This document shows positions 1 to 7,140 of a stretch of 30,119 bases of DNA, piece by piece. The position numbers and the translations under genes are program-made. Position 1 is the stretch's first letter, and every line of letters starts with the position of its first letter. Under the pieces are notes generated by a model. The model was not told the DNA's origin. It searched no databases and saw nothing but the letters and a program-made list of their open reading frames with translations. The stretch is from positions 1-30,119 of the forward strand of contig JBOGDQ010000269.1 in assembly GCA_050742975.1 (NCBI GenBank). Reading direction: 5' to 3'. The stretch comes from JBDTGE01 sp050742975. Its GTDB lineage: Bacteria > Actinomycetota > Actinomycetes > Mycobacteriales > Jatrophihabitantaceae.

Positions 1-113
1 ACATAGATCTGCCCGTTTACCCCGCCCGAGCTAAGGCCCGGTCGAGGTGTGCGACAACTGCAACGCCGAAGGGGACCAGATTCGCTCCGCTGCTACGGGA
101 CCCCTAACTGCAG

Positions 114-1504
114 TCAGGATGCGCCGGCGTCGGCCGAGAGCCGGTCGACGACCCTGATTGCGCCCACGATGTTGCGGTTGAACTCCTCGATGCCTTCGGC
201 CGGTATCCAGTACTCGAGGATGGCACCGACAGTTTGCGCGGCGACATGCTCATCGAGCGCGACGCGGAGCGCGGGCAGGTGCAGGTGGCCATTGACGCGG
301 CGGAACTGCTTGCTCGCCTCGACCATCCCGGCCGCGCACCAGCGCAGCGCCATGTTCCCGTTCTGCCAGTTCTTCACGTTCATCGAGTGATCGCGGGCAA
401 TCGAGATCATCGACTCGATGCTGCTGGTCGATCTCAGCGTGCGAGCCAGCGTCGGCGATACGCCCAGGCGCAGCACGGTCAGCGTCTCGGCCAGGCCCTC
501 GCGCAGCGACCCGGCGGCGCCGGGATGGGTGCGCTCCAGCTCCTTGGCCAGCTCCTCGAGCTGCGCCTCCGCGATGAGCGCCGACTCGGCGTGATACGCC
601 TGCCGCATCCGCTTGGTCACCGTCGCGGCCAGATGATCGGGCAGCTTGTCAGCTACATTCCTGATCTTGTGCAGCTGACACCGACCAATCACCGGATGAT
701 CGAACACCCGGATCACCGCTGCGCGTAATGCCTTGCCGCCGTCGATACCGACGAAGATCGGGCGGCTGGTATCCAGGCCGCGATCACGCAGCCCGGTCAG
801 CAGATCGGTGACCACGCTGGTGTTCTCCGTGGAGCCCTCGGCCAGCCCGAGCGGGTGCTTGGTGCCGTCGATGCCGATCCCGAGTGCGACCACGCACAGG
901 TGATCGCCGAAGTGCACCCCGTCAACCATCAACGCCACCAGGTCCAGCCCGGACAGGTCCGCGGCGAGCAACTCGCCCAGCGCCGTCTCGGTCGCGACGA
1001 CGAACCGACGCGACACCGCGGACTTGCTCGTCGAGCGGCCCTGCTGTTCGACCTTGGCCCCAACAGGTTCCAGCCCGACCCGACCGGGTAGCGACGCGAC
1101 GACAGGCCGGCCAGCATCCGACCCATCGCCATCCGCCCCAGGATCTCGGTCGAGGAGAACAGCTCGTAGGCCGGCACCGGCAGTTCGCTCGAACCGTCGA
1201 CCGAGCGCATCCGCGGCCGCTCGATCGGCACCCGGCGGCCACCCAGTGTCACCGAGCCTGCCTCGGTGCCGTGGCGCACCGCGACGCGGGCCGGGTTGTG
1301 CTTGCCCTTCGGCCCGCACACCGCACTCACATCCTCGGCCATCATCGCCTGCATCACCTGCAGGCCAGTGCCGACCGCGAGCGCGAGCAGCCCTTCCTGC
1401 ACGTTCTCGGCGATCTCGTTCATCGCCACACTCACCGTCTCCGGCAGCGCGAGCCGCAGCTCGGCGCTCGTCATCGACGCCCTCATCTGGTACTTCTTGG
1501 TCAC
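114..1504 (-). pseudogene. IS256-family transposase, frameshifted
   Basis: The DDE transposase of an IS256-like insertion sequence, which would cut and join IS ends. The N-terminal third reads in one frame from a GTG at 1504 (preceded by AAGGGGA) with the family signatures LALAVGTGLQVM, CGPKGKHNP and SVTLGGRRVP. The rest, to the stop at 114, reads in another frame with STSKSAVSRRFV, DGVHFGD (first Asp), the GIDGGKAL segment (second Asp), CQLHKIRNV and SIESMIS (Glu). The frames switch near 1074-1083, where the plus strand has CCCGACCCGA, a 5-bp tandem duplication. Removing one copy restores RRYPVGLEPVG, the usual family sequence, so the gene is inactivated by a small duplication. All catalytic residues survive. 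I could not define terminal inverted repeats or a target duplication. Confidence 0.9.
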
Positions 1505-1872
1505 GGCGGTCCCCTTCTTGTCGACCTTCTTGGCGGAAGCCCGACACCTACCACGCGGCAGGCATCGAGCGGGGGACGGCCACCTCAACTTCTACGAGAC
1601 CCGGGACAACCTCTCCGGCGTGCCCGGCATCGACGTTCGCAGCGAGCGCAGAAGCGAGCGTCCGGCATCTCCAGATCCTCGAAAATGATCTTGACGCGTG
1701 CCCGCCGCGTGCCCCACCGCACGGCAAGACACACGTTCTCACGGTCACCAACGGACAATTCGGCCTACGCCGGGGCCGTCGGCGAGGGCGCGAGGGGGCG
1801 GCGCGTGGCGTCACCTCATCAGCGCGCCTACAGACCCCGTATTCCGGGCCCTCCAGGTCCCGCGGACAACAA
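1505..1872. other. Intergenic stretch, right side of the IS256 copy
   Basis: About 370 bases upstream of the transposase start. It probably contains the IS end, but no inverted partner to the other side of the transposase was found by eye. Open frames here on both strands have no recognisable protein features, and I call no gene. Confidence 0.5.
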
Positions 1873-1904
1873 ATCGGTCGGGGCCGATATGAGCCCCGAC
1901 CGAT
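1873..1904 (-). terminator. Intrinsic terminator of the tRNA-Tyr fragment
   Basis: A perfect 12-bp inverted repeat (ATCGGTCGGGGC and its complement) with an 8-base loop. It lies 4 bases beyond the tRNA 3' end on the minus strand and is followed on that strand by TTGTTGTC. The position and the short T-rich tail fit a tRNA transcription terminator retained with the 3' fragment. Confidence 0.75.
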
Positions 1905-1908
1905 CCTG

Positions 1909-1960
1909 TGGCGGGTGTTGGGTTTGAACCAACGTAGGCTGAGCCGGCGGTTTTACAGTG
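1909..1960 (-). tRNA. tRNA-Tyr(GTA) 3' fragment, likely attachment site
   Basis: On the minus strand this reads as the anticodon loop CTGTAAA (anticodon GTA at 1956-1954), the 3' anticodon strand, a long class II variable arm (GGCTCAGCC), an intact T arm (GTTGG-TTCAAAC-CCAAC) and acceptor end ACCCGCCA. These are the features of actinobacterial tRNA-Tyr. No 5' acceptor strand (expected GGCGGGT), D arm or matching 5' anticodon strand lies upstream, so only the 3' half is present. Such 3' halves are left at the far end of elements integrated by tyrosine recombinases into tRNA genes. From its orientation the element would extend toward higher coordinates. A decayed tRNA gene is the alternative. 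Confidence 0.8.
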
Positions 1961-2016
1961 AGCCGGGTCCTCTCGCAGAAATCTCCGTGTTTGCTGGGCT
2001 GCAAGGCGCTGCCCGG

Positions 2017-2052
2017 CCCGATTTGCGTCCGCCATCCCGTGTATATCCCGCG
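2017..2052. repeat. Direct repeat copy 1 flanking vapBC
   Basis: A 36-bp segment beginning CCCGATTTGCGTCCGCC, matched by 3168-3203 in the same orientation at about 32 of 36 positions by eye. The two copies bracket the vapBC module. Confidence 0.7.
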
Positions 2053-2099
2053 AACAATGGGCGCCTCGCTGCACCCGCGGCGTGGCGTTGCTCGCTCGC

Positions 2100-2129
2100 T
2101 TGCACCGTAGATAGCACACTTGATAGCAT
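2100..2129 (+). promoter_or_regulatory. Putative vapBC promoter with repeated GATAGCA
   Basis: TTGCAC (2100-2105), an 18-base spacer and TAGCAT (2124-2129) resemble -35 and -10 boxes. The start point expected 7 bases downstream is 2136, the A of an in-frame ATG, which suggests a leaderless mRNA. No Shine-Dalgarno sequence is present. GATAGCA occurs at 2110-2116 and 2122-2128, 12 bases apart, and could be an operator half-site pair for the VapB ribbon-helix-helix protein. Confidence 0.45.
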
Positions 2130-2135
2130 ATGGGT

Positions 2136-2411
2136 ATGTCTGACGTCCTCATCCGTGACGTACCAGCCGACGATCTCGATCAGATCCGAGTAGCGGCTGC
2201 CGAGCGCGGCACATCGGTGCAGAGCTACCTGCGTGACACCCTCCACGAACAGGCGGCGTACCTGCGCCGGCAGCAGGCGCTCACCCGGACCGCTGAGCGC
2301 CTGCACAACAAAGACCAGGTCCCGGCCGAGGAACGCAACGCGATTCTGCAGGCCATCGCCGACGCGCACGATGAACGTTCAGACCAGCTCAGCGACCTGC
2401 ACACCCAGTGA
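2136..2411 (+). CDS. vapB: VapB/FitA-type antitoxin
   Basis: A 91-residue antitoxin predicted to neutralise the adjacent PIN-domain toxin and repress the operon. The N terminus (MSDVLIRDVPADDLDQIRVAA, then GTSVQSYLR) has the beta-strand plus two-helix pattern of the FitA/ribbon-helix-helix family. The charged, helical C terminus would wrap the toxin. An ATG at 2130 is also in frame, but 2136 coincides with the predicted transcription start and gives the normal family N terminus. The stop overlaps the toxin GTG by 4 bases (GTGA), so the pair is translationally coupled. The module lies between two 36-bp direct repeats, next to a second toxin-antitoxin pair. Confidence 0.85.
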   Translation: MSDVLIRDVPADDLDQIRVAAAERGTSVQSYLRDTLHEQAAYLRRQQALTRTAERLHNKDQVPAEERNAILQAIADAHDERSDQLSDLHTQ

Positions 2412-2821
2412 TCGTCGATGCCTCGCTGATCATTGACGCGGTGGCCGACTCCGGGCCGCGCGGCATCGCCGCACGAGATGCGTTAGCGGCACTGCCGGCG
2501 ACTGAGCCGCTGATCGCACCAGGGCACTTCGCGTTCGAAGTGATGTCCGGCCTGGGCGCCGCTGCGAACCGACCCAACCATCCCCTACAACCAGCCGATC
2601 TGGCACAAGCTCTCCGCGACGCCGAGTCCTTCGAGATCCACATCGAGGCAACGCCATGGTCCGACGTACACCGAGCGTGGAAACTCGCACAGGGCTCCCT
2701 TCGCTACGCCGACGCAATCTACGTCGCAGCTGCCGAACGACACGCAAGCGCACTTCTTACCGCCGACAGCCAAATCAAACGATCCGGCGCGCGAATCGTC
2801 TGCCCGATCATCACCGTCTGA
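2408..2821 (+). CDS. vapC: VapC-type PIN-domain ribonuclease toxin
   Basis: A 137-residue PIN-domain endoribonuclease toxin; family members cut tRNA or rRNA and arrest growth when the antitoxin is lost. The acidic metal-binding residues are all in place: D4 (IVDAS), E44 (FAFEV), D102 (YADAIYVAAA) and D120 (TADSQI). It starts at a GTG overlapping the vapB stop. Length and motifs are normal, so the toxin looks intact, unlike the neighbouring HepT. The target RNA cannot be told from the sequence. Confidence 0.9.
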   Translation: MIVDASLIIDAVADSGPRGIAARDALAALPATEPLIAPGHFAFEVMSGLGAAANRPNHPLQPADLAQALRDAESFEIHIEATPWSDVHRAWKLAQGSLRYADAIYVAAAERHASALLTADSQIKRSGARIVCPIITV

Positions 2822-3270
2822 CGGGCAACCCAGAGCGACCCGCGCGACTGTTGTCCGTCGTCCATTTTCTAGACGAAGACGTCGCTGGAAATGACGATGT
2901 GGCCGGCTGGTTGGCCGGCGCAGTGAGTACGTGGTCGGCGTGGTGACGCGATGCGCGGTTAGCCGTCAGCGACGTGTTCGGCGCAGTGACGGCGGGGCGC
3001 GGCATGGTGGTGCCCGCGCGGGTGAGGTTCGTTACGTGATCAGCGGCGGGGCGAGCAGGTGACCGTTGCTCATACAGCTGATCAGCGCCCAGGACGAGGC
3101 GGCGGTGTCGTACCGCTCGCGGTGGCACAGCGCCGCACCGGCGAGCAGGTTCAGAGCCCCTGACCAGCCCGATTCGCGTCCGCCATCCCGCGTAGGTCCC
3201 GCGCCGAACGGCTGACGCGCCGGCTGCGGTGACCATCTGAGAACGCGACGCCTGCCGGCGCGGATCGGCA
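2822..3270. other. Intergenic stretch between the two toxin-antitoxin modules
   Basis: About 450 bases with no convincing gene. It holds the second copy of the 36-bp direct repeat (3168-3203) and a small GCCGGC-tggttg-GCCGGC dyad at about 2902-2919 that could end vapBC transcription. Short minus-strand frames here have no recognisable family features and may be remnants of mobile DNA. Confidence 0.5.
3168..3203. repeat. Direct repeat copy 2 flanking vapBC
   Basis: Second copy of the 36-bp repeat (begins CCCGATTCGCGTCCGCC), 1151 bases downstream of copy 1 in the same orientation with about four mismatches. Together they delimit a segment carrying vapBC. Confidence 0.7.
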
Positions 3271-3601
3271 TCAACTGTTCTCCAGCCGCAGCATCAGGCG
3301 ATCAAGCGCTTCCTCGAGCGGGCCGAGATCTTGATCGACGGTGCCCCACACGTAAGCGTGCACGGTGTCGAAGTAGCGGTGCGCCATCCAGTTCCGCATC
3401 CCGATGATCTCGCCCCACGGCACGCCGGGTTCGGTGCCGGAGAGCCTGCGGGATGCCGTTCGCGGCCTCACCGATCTCCAGCAGCCGCATCCGCACCGCG
3501 TCGAACACCATCGGCGACTCCCGCCCTGCGCGCTCGAAGTCCCGGATCGCGGCGATCGCAGCCTGCATGTCGCGGATGCGATTGTGCGGTGAGCGGCTCA
3601 A
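3271..3601 (-). pseudogene. HepT-like HEPN toxin, frameshifted
   Basis: The HEPN-domain toxin of a MntA/HepT pair. It starts with TTG at 3601, overlapping the mntA stop by 4 bases (TTGA). The first half (IRDMQAAIAAIRDFERAG, RLLEIGEAANGIP) reads in one frame. The second half, with PGVPWGEIIGMRNWMAHRYF and the exact RX4HXY catalytic motif (RNWMAHRY), reads in another and ends at 3271. The switch lies near 3440-3450. Restoring two bases (cagg-ctctcc to caggcgctctcc) would give GIPQALSGTEPGVPW, the usual family spacing. The reading frame is therefore broken before the RNase motif and the toxin should be inactive, unless recoding or a sequencing error is involved. Confidence 0.8.
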
Positions 3602-3909
3602 AGAGCCCGCGCCTCGCTCAACACACGCTCCCGCATGTCGTCTCGCAGGGCGTCGGCCGGGCCGACATCGACCGGGACACCCAACAGTTCCCGCAGCGCC
3701 TGTTCCAAACCGATCACGGTCAGCAGCGACGTGCCCGGCGGGAAATCGACCAGCAGATCGACATCGCTGGACGGGCCCTCCTCACCCCGGGCGATCGAAC
3801 CGAACACCCGCACGTTGCTCGCCCCATGCGACCGGACAAGTTCCAGCACCTCGGCCCGCCGCGCAGCCAGAACCCGGCTAGGTCGCAGGCCAGGAACCGT
3901 CCGCGTCAT
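3598..3909 (-). CDS. MntA-type nucleotidyltransferase antitoxin
   Basis: A 103-residue minimal nucleotidyltransferase. In the MntA/HepT family this enzyme AMPylates the HEPN toxin to silence it. The signature GSX10DXD is present: G37-S38, then D49 and D51 (FGSIARGEEGPSSDVDLLVDF region). The ATG at 3909 gives the normal length; an upstream in-frame ATG at 3966 would add 19 residues with no family resemblance. No clear ribosome binding site is seen. The gene is intact and precedes the broken toxin gene, overlapping it by 4 bases. An antitoxin outliving its toxin is the usual order of decay. Confidence 0.85.
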   Translation of the reverse strand: MTRTVPGLRPSRVLAARRAEVLELVRSHGASNVRVFGSIARGEEGPSSDVDLLVDFPPGTSLLTVIGLEQALRELLGVPVDVGPADALRDDMRERVLSEARAL

Positions 3910-4065
3910 ACGCGCAATTCTAGCTGCTTCCGGGCCGATCGACCTTGCCGCTCGTGCCGAAGCCATGGTCTATCCCGATGCCGCAAGGGCACATCGTCGG
4001 TAAGAAACTACTTCGGCGGCCTGCGCCTCCATTCTGGATTGGCTTGCACCCGCAATGGCCGAACG

Positions 4066-5103
4066 TCAGTCGAAGATCTTCGGCCCCGGGTCGCGAACGA
4101 GCTGCATCGTCGTGCAGTGGATGCTGCCGCCGTACTTGATCACCTCGTCATACGCCACCTCAACGACCTCTACTCCGGCGGCTTCGACCAACGCCCGCGT
4201 CTTCGGTGCGCCCGCGCACATGACGACCTTGCGCGGTGCGATCGTCTGCAGGTTGCACGGCGCGATGCGCTCCTGCTCCTCGCGGTCGGCCTCGATGAGT
4301 GTGTAGCCGATGGACTTCAGGTACCGGATCGTCTCGTAGTCGCACCACGGCGGATAGATGAGTGCGAGGTGGCGATCCAGCGGAGCGATCCACATGTCGG
4401 GGTGGATCCAGCCGATCAGCTCGGGGTGGAACACGTGCAGCGTTCCGGGGCTGTGCGCGGCCCAGACGTGGTAGCCCGCGCGTTCAAGGATGGGCCGGAC
4501 CTGCTCCAGTCCGTCCCGGTTGCAGTCTGGCGAGAGCATCGCGACAATGAAGTCGTCGGCCATCCGGCGGAATGCACCGACCTCGCAGACACCCTCGCCG
4601 TGGACGGTGTAGAGGATGGGGCAGTTGATCGACTGCAGGTACTGCGAGACGTAGCGGGAACGCCCCCGCCAGTACGGCGTCGCCTCACGCGGCAAGATAG
4701 CGCCACCGTTGATCACGAAACCCGCCGCGGCCGACACGGCGCGCTTGAGCGGGCCGTACGCAGAGCGCGGCTCCTCCGGATAGGTGAAGATCCGCACGTC
4801 GATGCCGAGCCTGCGGTAGGTGTCCATCAACCCGGCGTGCTGCTCGCGCATTCGGCCGAGGTCCGGAAGCTCGCCCCCGTAGGCGAAGAACGCCCGATCC
4901 TTGTCGTAGGCGGGCAGCGTCTCCACCTCCGTCGGCGGGCTCATCGCCACCTGGCGCAGCTGACCGATTCCCTGAGCACCCCACTTCTGTCCCCAGATCG
5001 CCTCGACCTCGTCGAGGTAGTCGACCTCGGCGTGGTACTCGGCGTACTGCGGCGGCGCGCCGGGCCGGTACCCGGGGAACACGGTCAGGTCGAGGTCATG
5101 CAT
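4066..5103 (-). CDS. Amidinotransferase/dimethylargininase-like guanidino hydrolase
   Basis: A 345-residue member of the guanidino-modifying enzyme superfamily (arginine deiminase, dimethylarginine dimethylaminohydrolase, amidinotransferase), which attacks guanidino groups through a cysteine. The C terminus carries KYGGSIHCTTMQLVRDPGP with the probable nucleophile C330. WIHPDMWIAPLDRHLALIYPP resembles the segment with the catalytic His, and acidic residues lie upstream (HGEGVCEVGAF). The ATG at 5103 is preceded by GAAGGAGAAGCCC, a good ribosome binding site. The start overlaps the end of the EamA gene by 19 bases, so the two are co-transcribed. The substrate cannot be assigned; a guanidino or amidine compound linked to the catabolic cluster is possible. 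Confidence 0.75.
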   Translation of the reverse strand: MHDLDLTVFPGYRPGAPPQYAEYHAEVDYLDEVEAIWGQKWGAQGIGQLRQVAMSPPTEVETLPAYDKDRAFFAYGGELPDLGRMREQHAGLMDTYRRLGIDVRIFTYPEEPRSAYGPLKRAVSAAAGFVINGGAILPREATPYWRGRSRYVSQYLQSINCPILYTVHGEGVCEVGAFRRMADDFIVAMLSPDCNRDGLEQVRPILERAGYHVWAAHSPGTLHVFHPELIGWIHPDMWIAPLDRHLALIYPPWCDYETIRYLKSIGYTLIEADREEQERIAPCNLQTIAPRKVVMCAGAPKTRALVEAAGVEVVEVAYDEVIKYGGSIHCTTMQLVRDPGPKIFD

Positions 5104-6005
5104 GGGCTTCTCCTTCGGTGACGGGTTGCTCGGCCGAACTGGCTCATGGCGACGCCGGCGAGCACGACGACGCCACCGACGGGCTGGTTCCAGGTGATCG
5201 GCTCGCCGAGGACGAGCACGCCGGCGATCACGGCGACAACAGGGATCAGGTAACTGACCGTGCTTGCGGTCGTCGCGCCGGCCGCGGTGGTGACGACGAG
5301 GTTGAGGATGTAGCCGATCCCGGAGCCGAGGGCACCGAGCAATAGCATCGCCATAACGACCCGTGCGGTTATCGGCCCGCTGCGCGCACCCGGCAGCAGC
5401 AGGGCCGGGGCGAGCAGGACGGTCGCGCAGACCATCTGACCGGCCGCCAACGCCACGGGCGACTCGGAGCGTTGCGCGAGGAAGCGGCGGGTGTACGGGA
5501 AGAACGTGCCGTAGCAGGCGACCGCGCCCAGGCACGCGAACAGCGCAGGGCGGGACGCGCCGCCGAACCCGGTCCACGCGTCGAGGGTGGTGAGGACGCC
5601 GACGAAGCCCAGCAACAGCCCGCACAGGCCGATGGAGGTCAGGTGCTCGTCGGAGAACGCGAGGAACACCACCAGCGCGGTGACGAGAGGCGACGCGCCG
5701 CTGAGCAGCCCGACCAGCGCGCTGGACAGCTGCTCCTCGGCGTAGCCGAACAGCAGGAACGGGGTGGCGACGAGACCCGCAGCGACGGCCAGGTGCAGCC
5801 ATACGAGTCGACCGCGGGGTAGCGGCGTGCGGCGCAACCGCACGATCGCGAGCAGCGTCACGGCCCCTATGGCGACCCGGCCGAAGGCAACCATCGACGG
5901 GCTGAGCGCTTCGAGCCCGATCTTGATGAACAGGTAGCTGGTTCCCCAGACCAGGGCCAGGCCGGCCAGCGCGAACGGCCACCGCGGCTCGCCGCTCAGC
6001 GCCAT
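5085..6005 (-). CDS. EamA/DMT-family membrane transporter
   Basis: A 306-residue drug/metabolite transporter with about ten hydrophobic segments in two EamA repeats, starting ALAGLALVWGTSYLFIKIGLE (repeat 1) and later ALFACLGAVACYGTFFPYTRRF (repeat 2). The family exports or exchanges small metabolites and amino acids across the cytoplasmic membrane. The C terminus is basic (RATRHRRRS). It is the first gene of a two-gene minus-strand operon with the guanidino hydrolase. Its promoter region is shared with the divergent MDR gene and contains the TCTGTCATACAGA palindrome 51 bases before the start. The transported substrate is unknown. Confidence 0.85.
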   Translation of the reverse strand: MALSGEPRWPFALAGLALVWGTSYLFIKIGLEALSPSMVAFGRVAIGAVTLLAIVRLRRTPLPRGRLVWLHLAVAAGLVATPFLLFGYAEEQLSSALVGLLSGASPLVTALVVFLAFSDEHLTSIGLCGLLLGFVGVLTTLDAWTGFGGASRPALFACLGAVACYGTFFPYTRRFLAQRSESPVALAAGQMVCATVLLAPALLLPGARSGPITARVVMAMLLLGALGSGIGYILNLVVTTAAGATTASTVSYLIPVVAVIAGVLVLGEPITWNQPVGGVVVLAGVAMSQFGRATRHRRRSPCMTST

Positions 6006-6055
6006 ACATCCACCCGCCGTTCGTCGTCGCGGCCCTGCGCAGGCCGAGAATGTAG

Positions 6056-6068
6056 TCTGTCATACAGA
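6056..6068. promoter_or_regulatory. Operator-like palindrome, site 1 (best copy)
   Basis: TCTGT-CAT-ACAGA, a perfect 5-bp inverted repeat around a 3-base spacer, between the divergent EamA (start 6005) and MDR (start 6109) genes. It shares the core TGTCATAC with four other promoter regions of the window. The GT-N3-AC spacing is typical of many GntR-family operators. The likely ligand is the GntR protein at 20693-21478, by inference. Confidence 0.7.
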
Positions 6069-6108
6069 TGACAAAGAATTGAAGCTTCGCCGGGAAGGGA
6101 TGTACCCA

Positions 6109-7119
6109 GTGCACGGACAGGACACGAACACCTCGAGCGAGGTCGCGACGAACAGCATCGTGGTGAGCAGCCACGGACCGGACGCGGTGCTGGAACAGGC
6201 GCGGACGGGCATCGGCCGCCCGGCGGGCGCCCAGGTCCTGATCGCGGTACGGCTGGCCGGGGTCAACTACTGGGACATCATGCAACGGCGCGGGCAGGTT
6301 CCGCTGCCCGCGTCGGGCATCCCTGGCGTCGAGGGCGTCGGCGTCGTGGTCGAGTGCGGGCCGGACGCGCCTGCGGGCCTGCTCGGGCGGCGCGTCGCGT
6401 GGTCGAAGGTGGCCGGCAGCTACGCCGATCGCGTGCTCGCCAGCGCCGAGTTGGTGATCGAGGTTCCCGACGAGGTGCCCGACGAGGTCGCCGCCGGCGT
6501 GCTGATGCAGGGCATCACGGCCCAGTACCTCGCCGATGACACCTGCCCGCTCGGAGCGGGAGAATCCGCCGTCGTGTTTGCGGCGGCCGGCGGGGTCGGC
6601 TCGCTTCTGACGCAGTGCCTCGGGCATCGCGGGGTACAGGCCGTCGCGGTGGTGGGCGCCGACGCGAAGGTTGTTGCGGCTCGCACGGCCGGCGCGTCAG
6701 ATGTGGTCGTCGACGGCCCGGACCTGGTCGAGCAGGTTCGCGAGCTCGTCCCGTCCGGTGTTTCGGCGGTCTTCGACGCCAACGGCGGAGCGCTGACCCC
6801 GCGCGGGTTCGATCTGTTGCGCCCTCGCGGCATGCTCGTGCTCTACGGGACGGCCGCCGGACCGTTGCCACCGTTCGACACCGCTCGGATGGGCACCGGC
6901 TCCCTGTACCTCACGCGGGCCAGCGGCAAGGACTACGCGGGGACGGCTGCGGATTGGCAGCGTCGCGCCGCGATAGTCATGGCTCGCGCCGCGAGTGGAG
7001 AACTGCGCGTGCAGGTCGGGCGCTGCGCCGACCTGGCGCAGGCGGCCGAACTGCACGAGTTGATGCAGACGCGCGCCAGCACCGGCAAGTTGCTGCTGCG
7101 GATGCCCGGCTCGGTCTGA
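6109..7119 (+). CDS. MDR-family quinone oxidoreductase-like dehydrogenase
   Basis: A medium-chain dehydrogenase/reductase of the zinc-free NADPH:quinone oxidoreductase type, about 336 residues from GTG 6109. That start has GGAAGGGA about 9 bases upstream; ATG 6100 is also in frame but overlaps that ribosome binding site. The GroES-like N half has VLIAVRLAGVNYWDIMQRRG and GVEGVGVVVECG. The nucleotide-binding half has FAAAGGVGSLLTQ and the typical KDYAGTAADW segment. No zinc-ligand cysteine pattern is seen. The role is probably reduction of an enone or quinone intermediate. It is transcribed alone, divergently from the EamA operon, under operator site 1. Confidence 0.8.
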   Translation: MHGQDTNTSSEVATNSIVVSSHGPDAVLEQARTGIGRPAGAQVLIAVRLAGVNYWDIMQRRGQVPLPASGIPGVEGVGVVVECGPDAPAGLLGRRVAWSKVAGSYADRVLASAELVIEVPDEVPDEVAAGVLMQGITAQYLADDTCPLGAGESAVVFAAAGGVGSLLTQCLGHRGVQAVAVVGADAKVVAARTAGASDVVVDGPDLVEQVRELVPSGVSAVFDANGGALTPRGFDLLRPRGMLVLYGTAAGPLPPFDTARMGTGSLYLTRASGKDYAGTAADWQRRAAIVMARAASGELRVQVGRCADLAQAAELHELMQTRASTGKLLLRMPGSV

Positions 7120-7140
7120 GCCGTCAATGCGCCGAGCCGA

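Noticed and set aside
85..1605. Possible IS256 terminal inverted repeats (TACGGGACCC near 92 and TACGAGACCC near 1592)
   Set aside because: The two strings are in direct, not inverted, orientation, so they cannot be the IS ends.
3903..3912. GTCATAC-like strings at 3905, 4145 and 22373
   Set aside because: They fall in start or coding sequence, lack the dyad arms and do not sit in a promoter region of the catabolic units.
3331..5121. Long plus-strand open frame of 596 codons
   Set aside because: It is antisense to the MntA/HepT and guanidino-hydrolase genes, which carry clear family motifs; high GC makes such shadows common.
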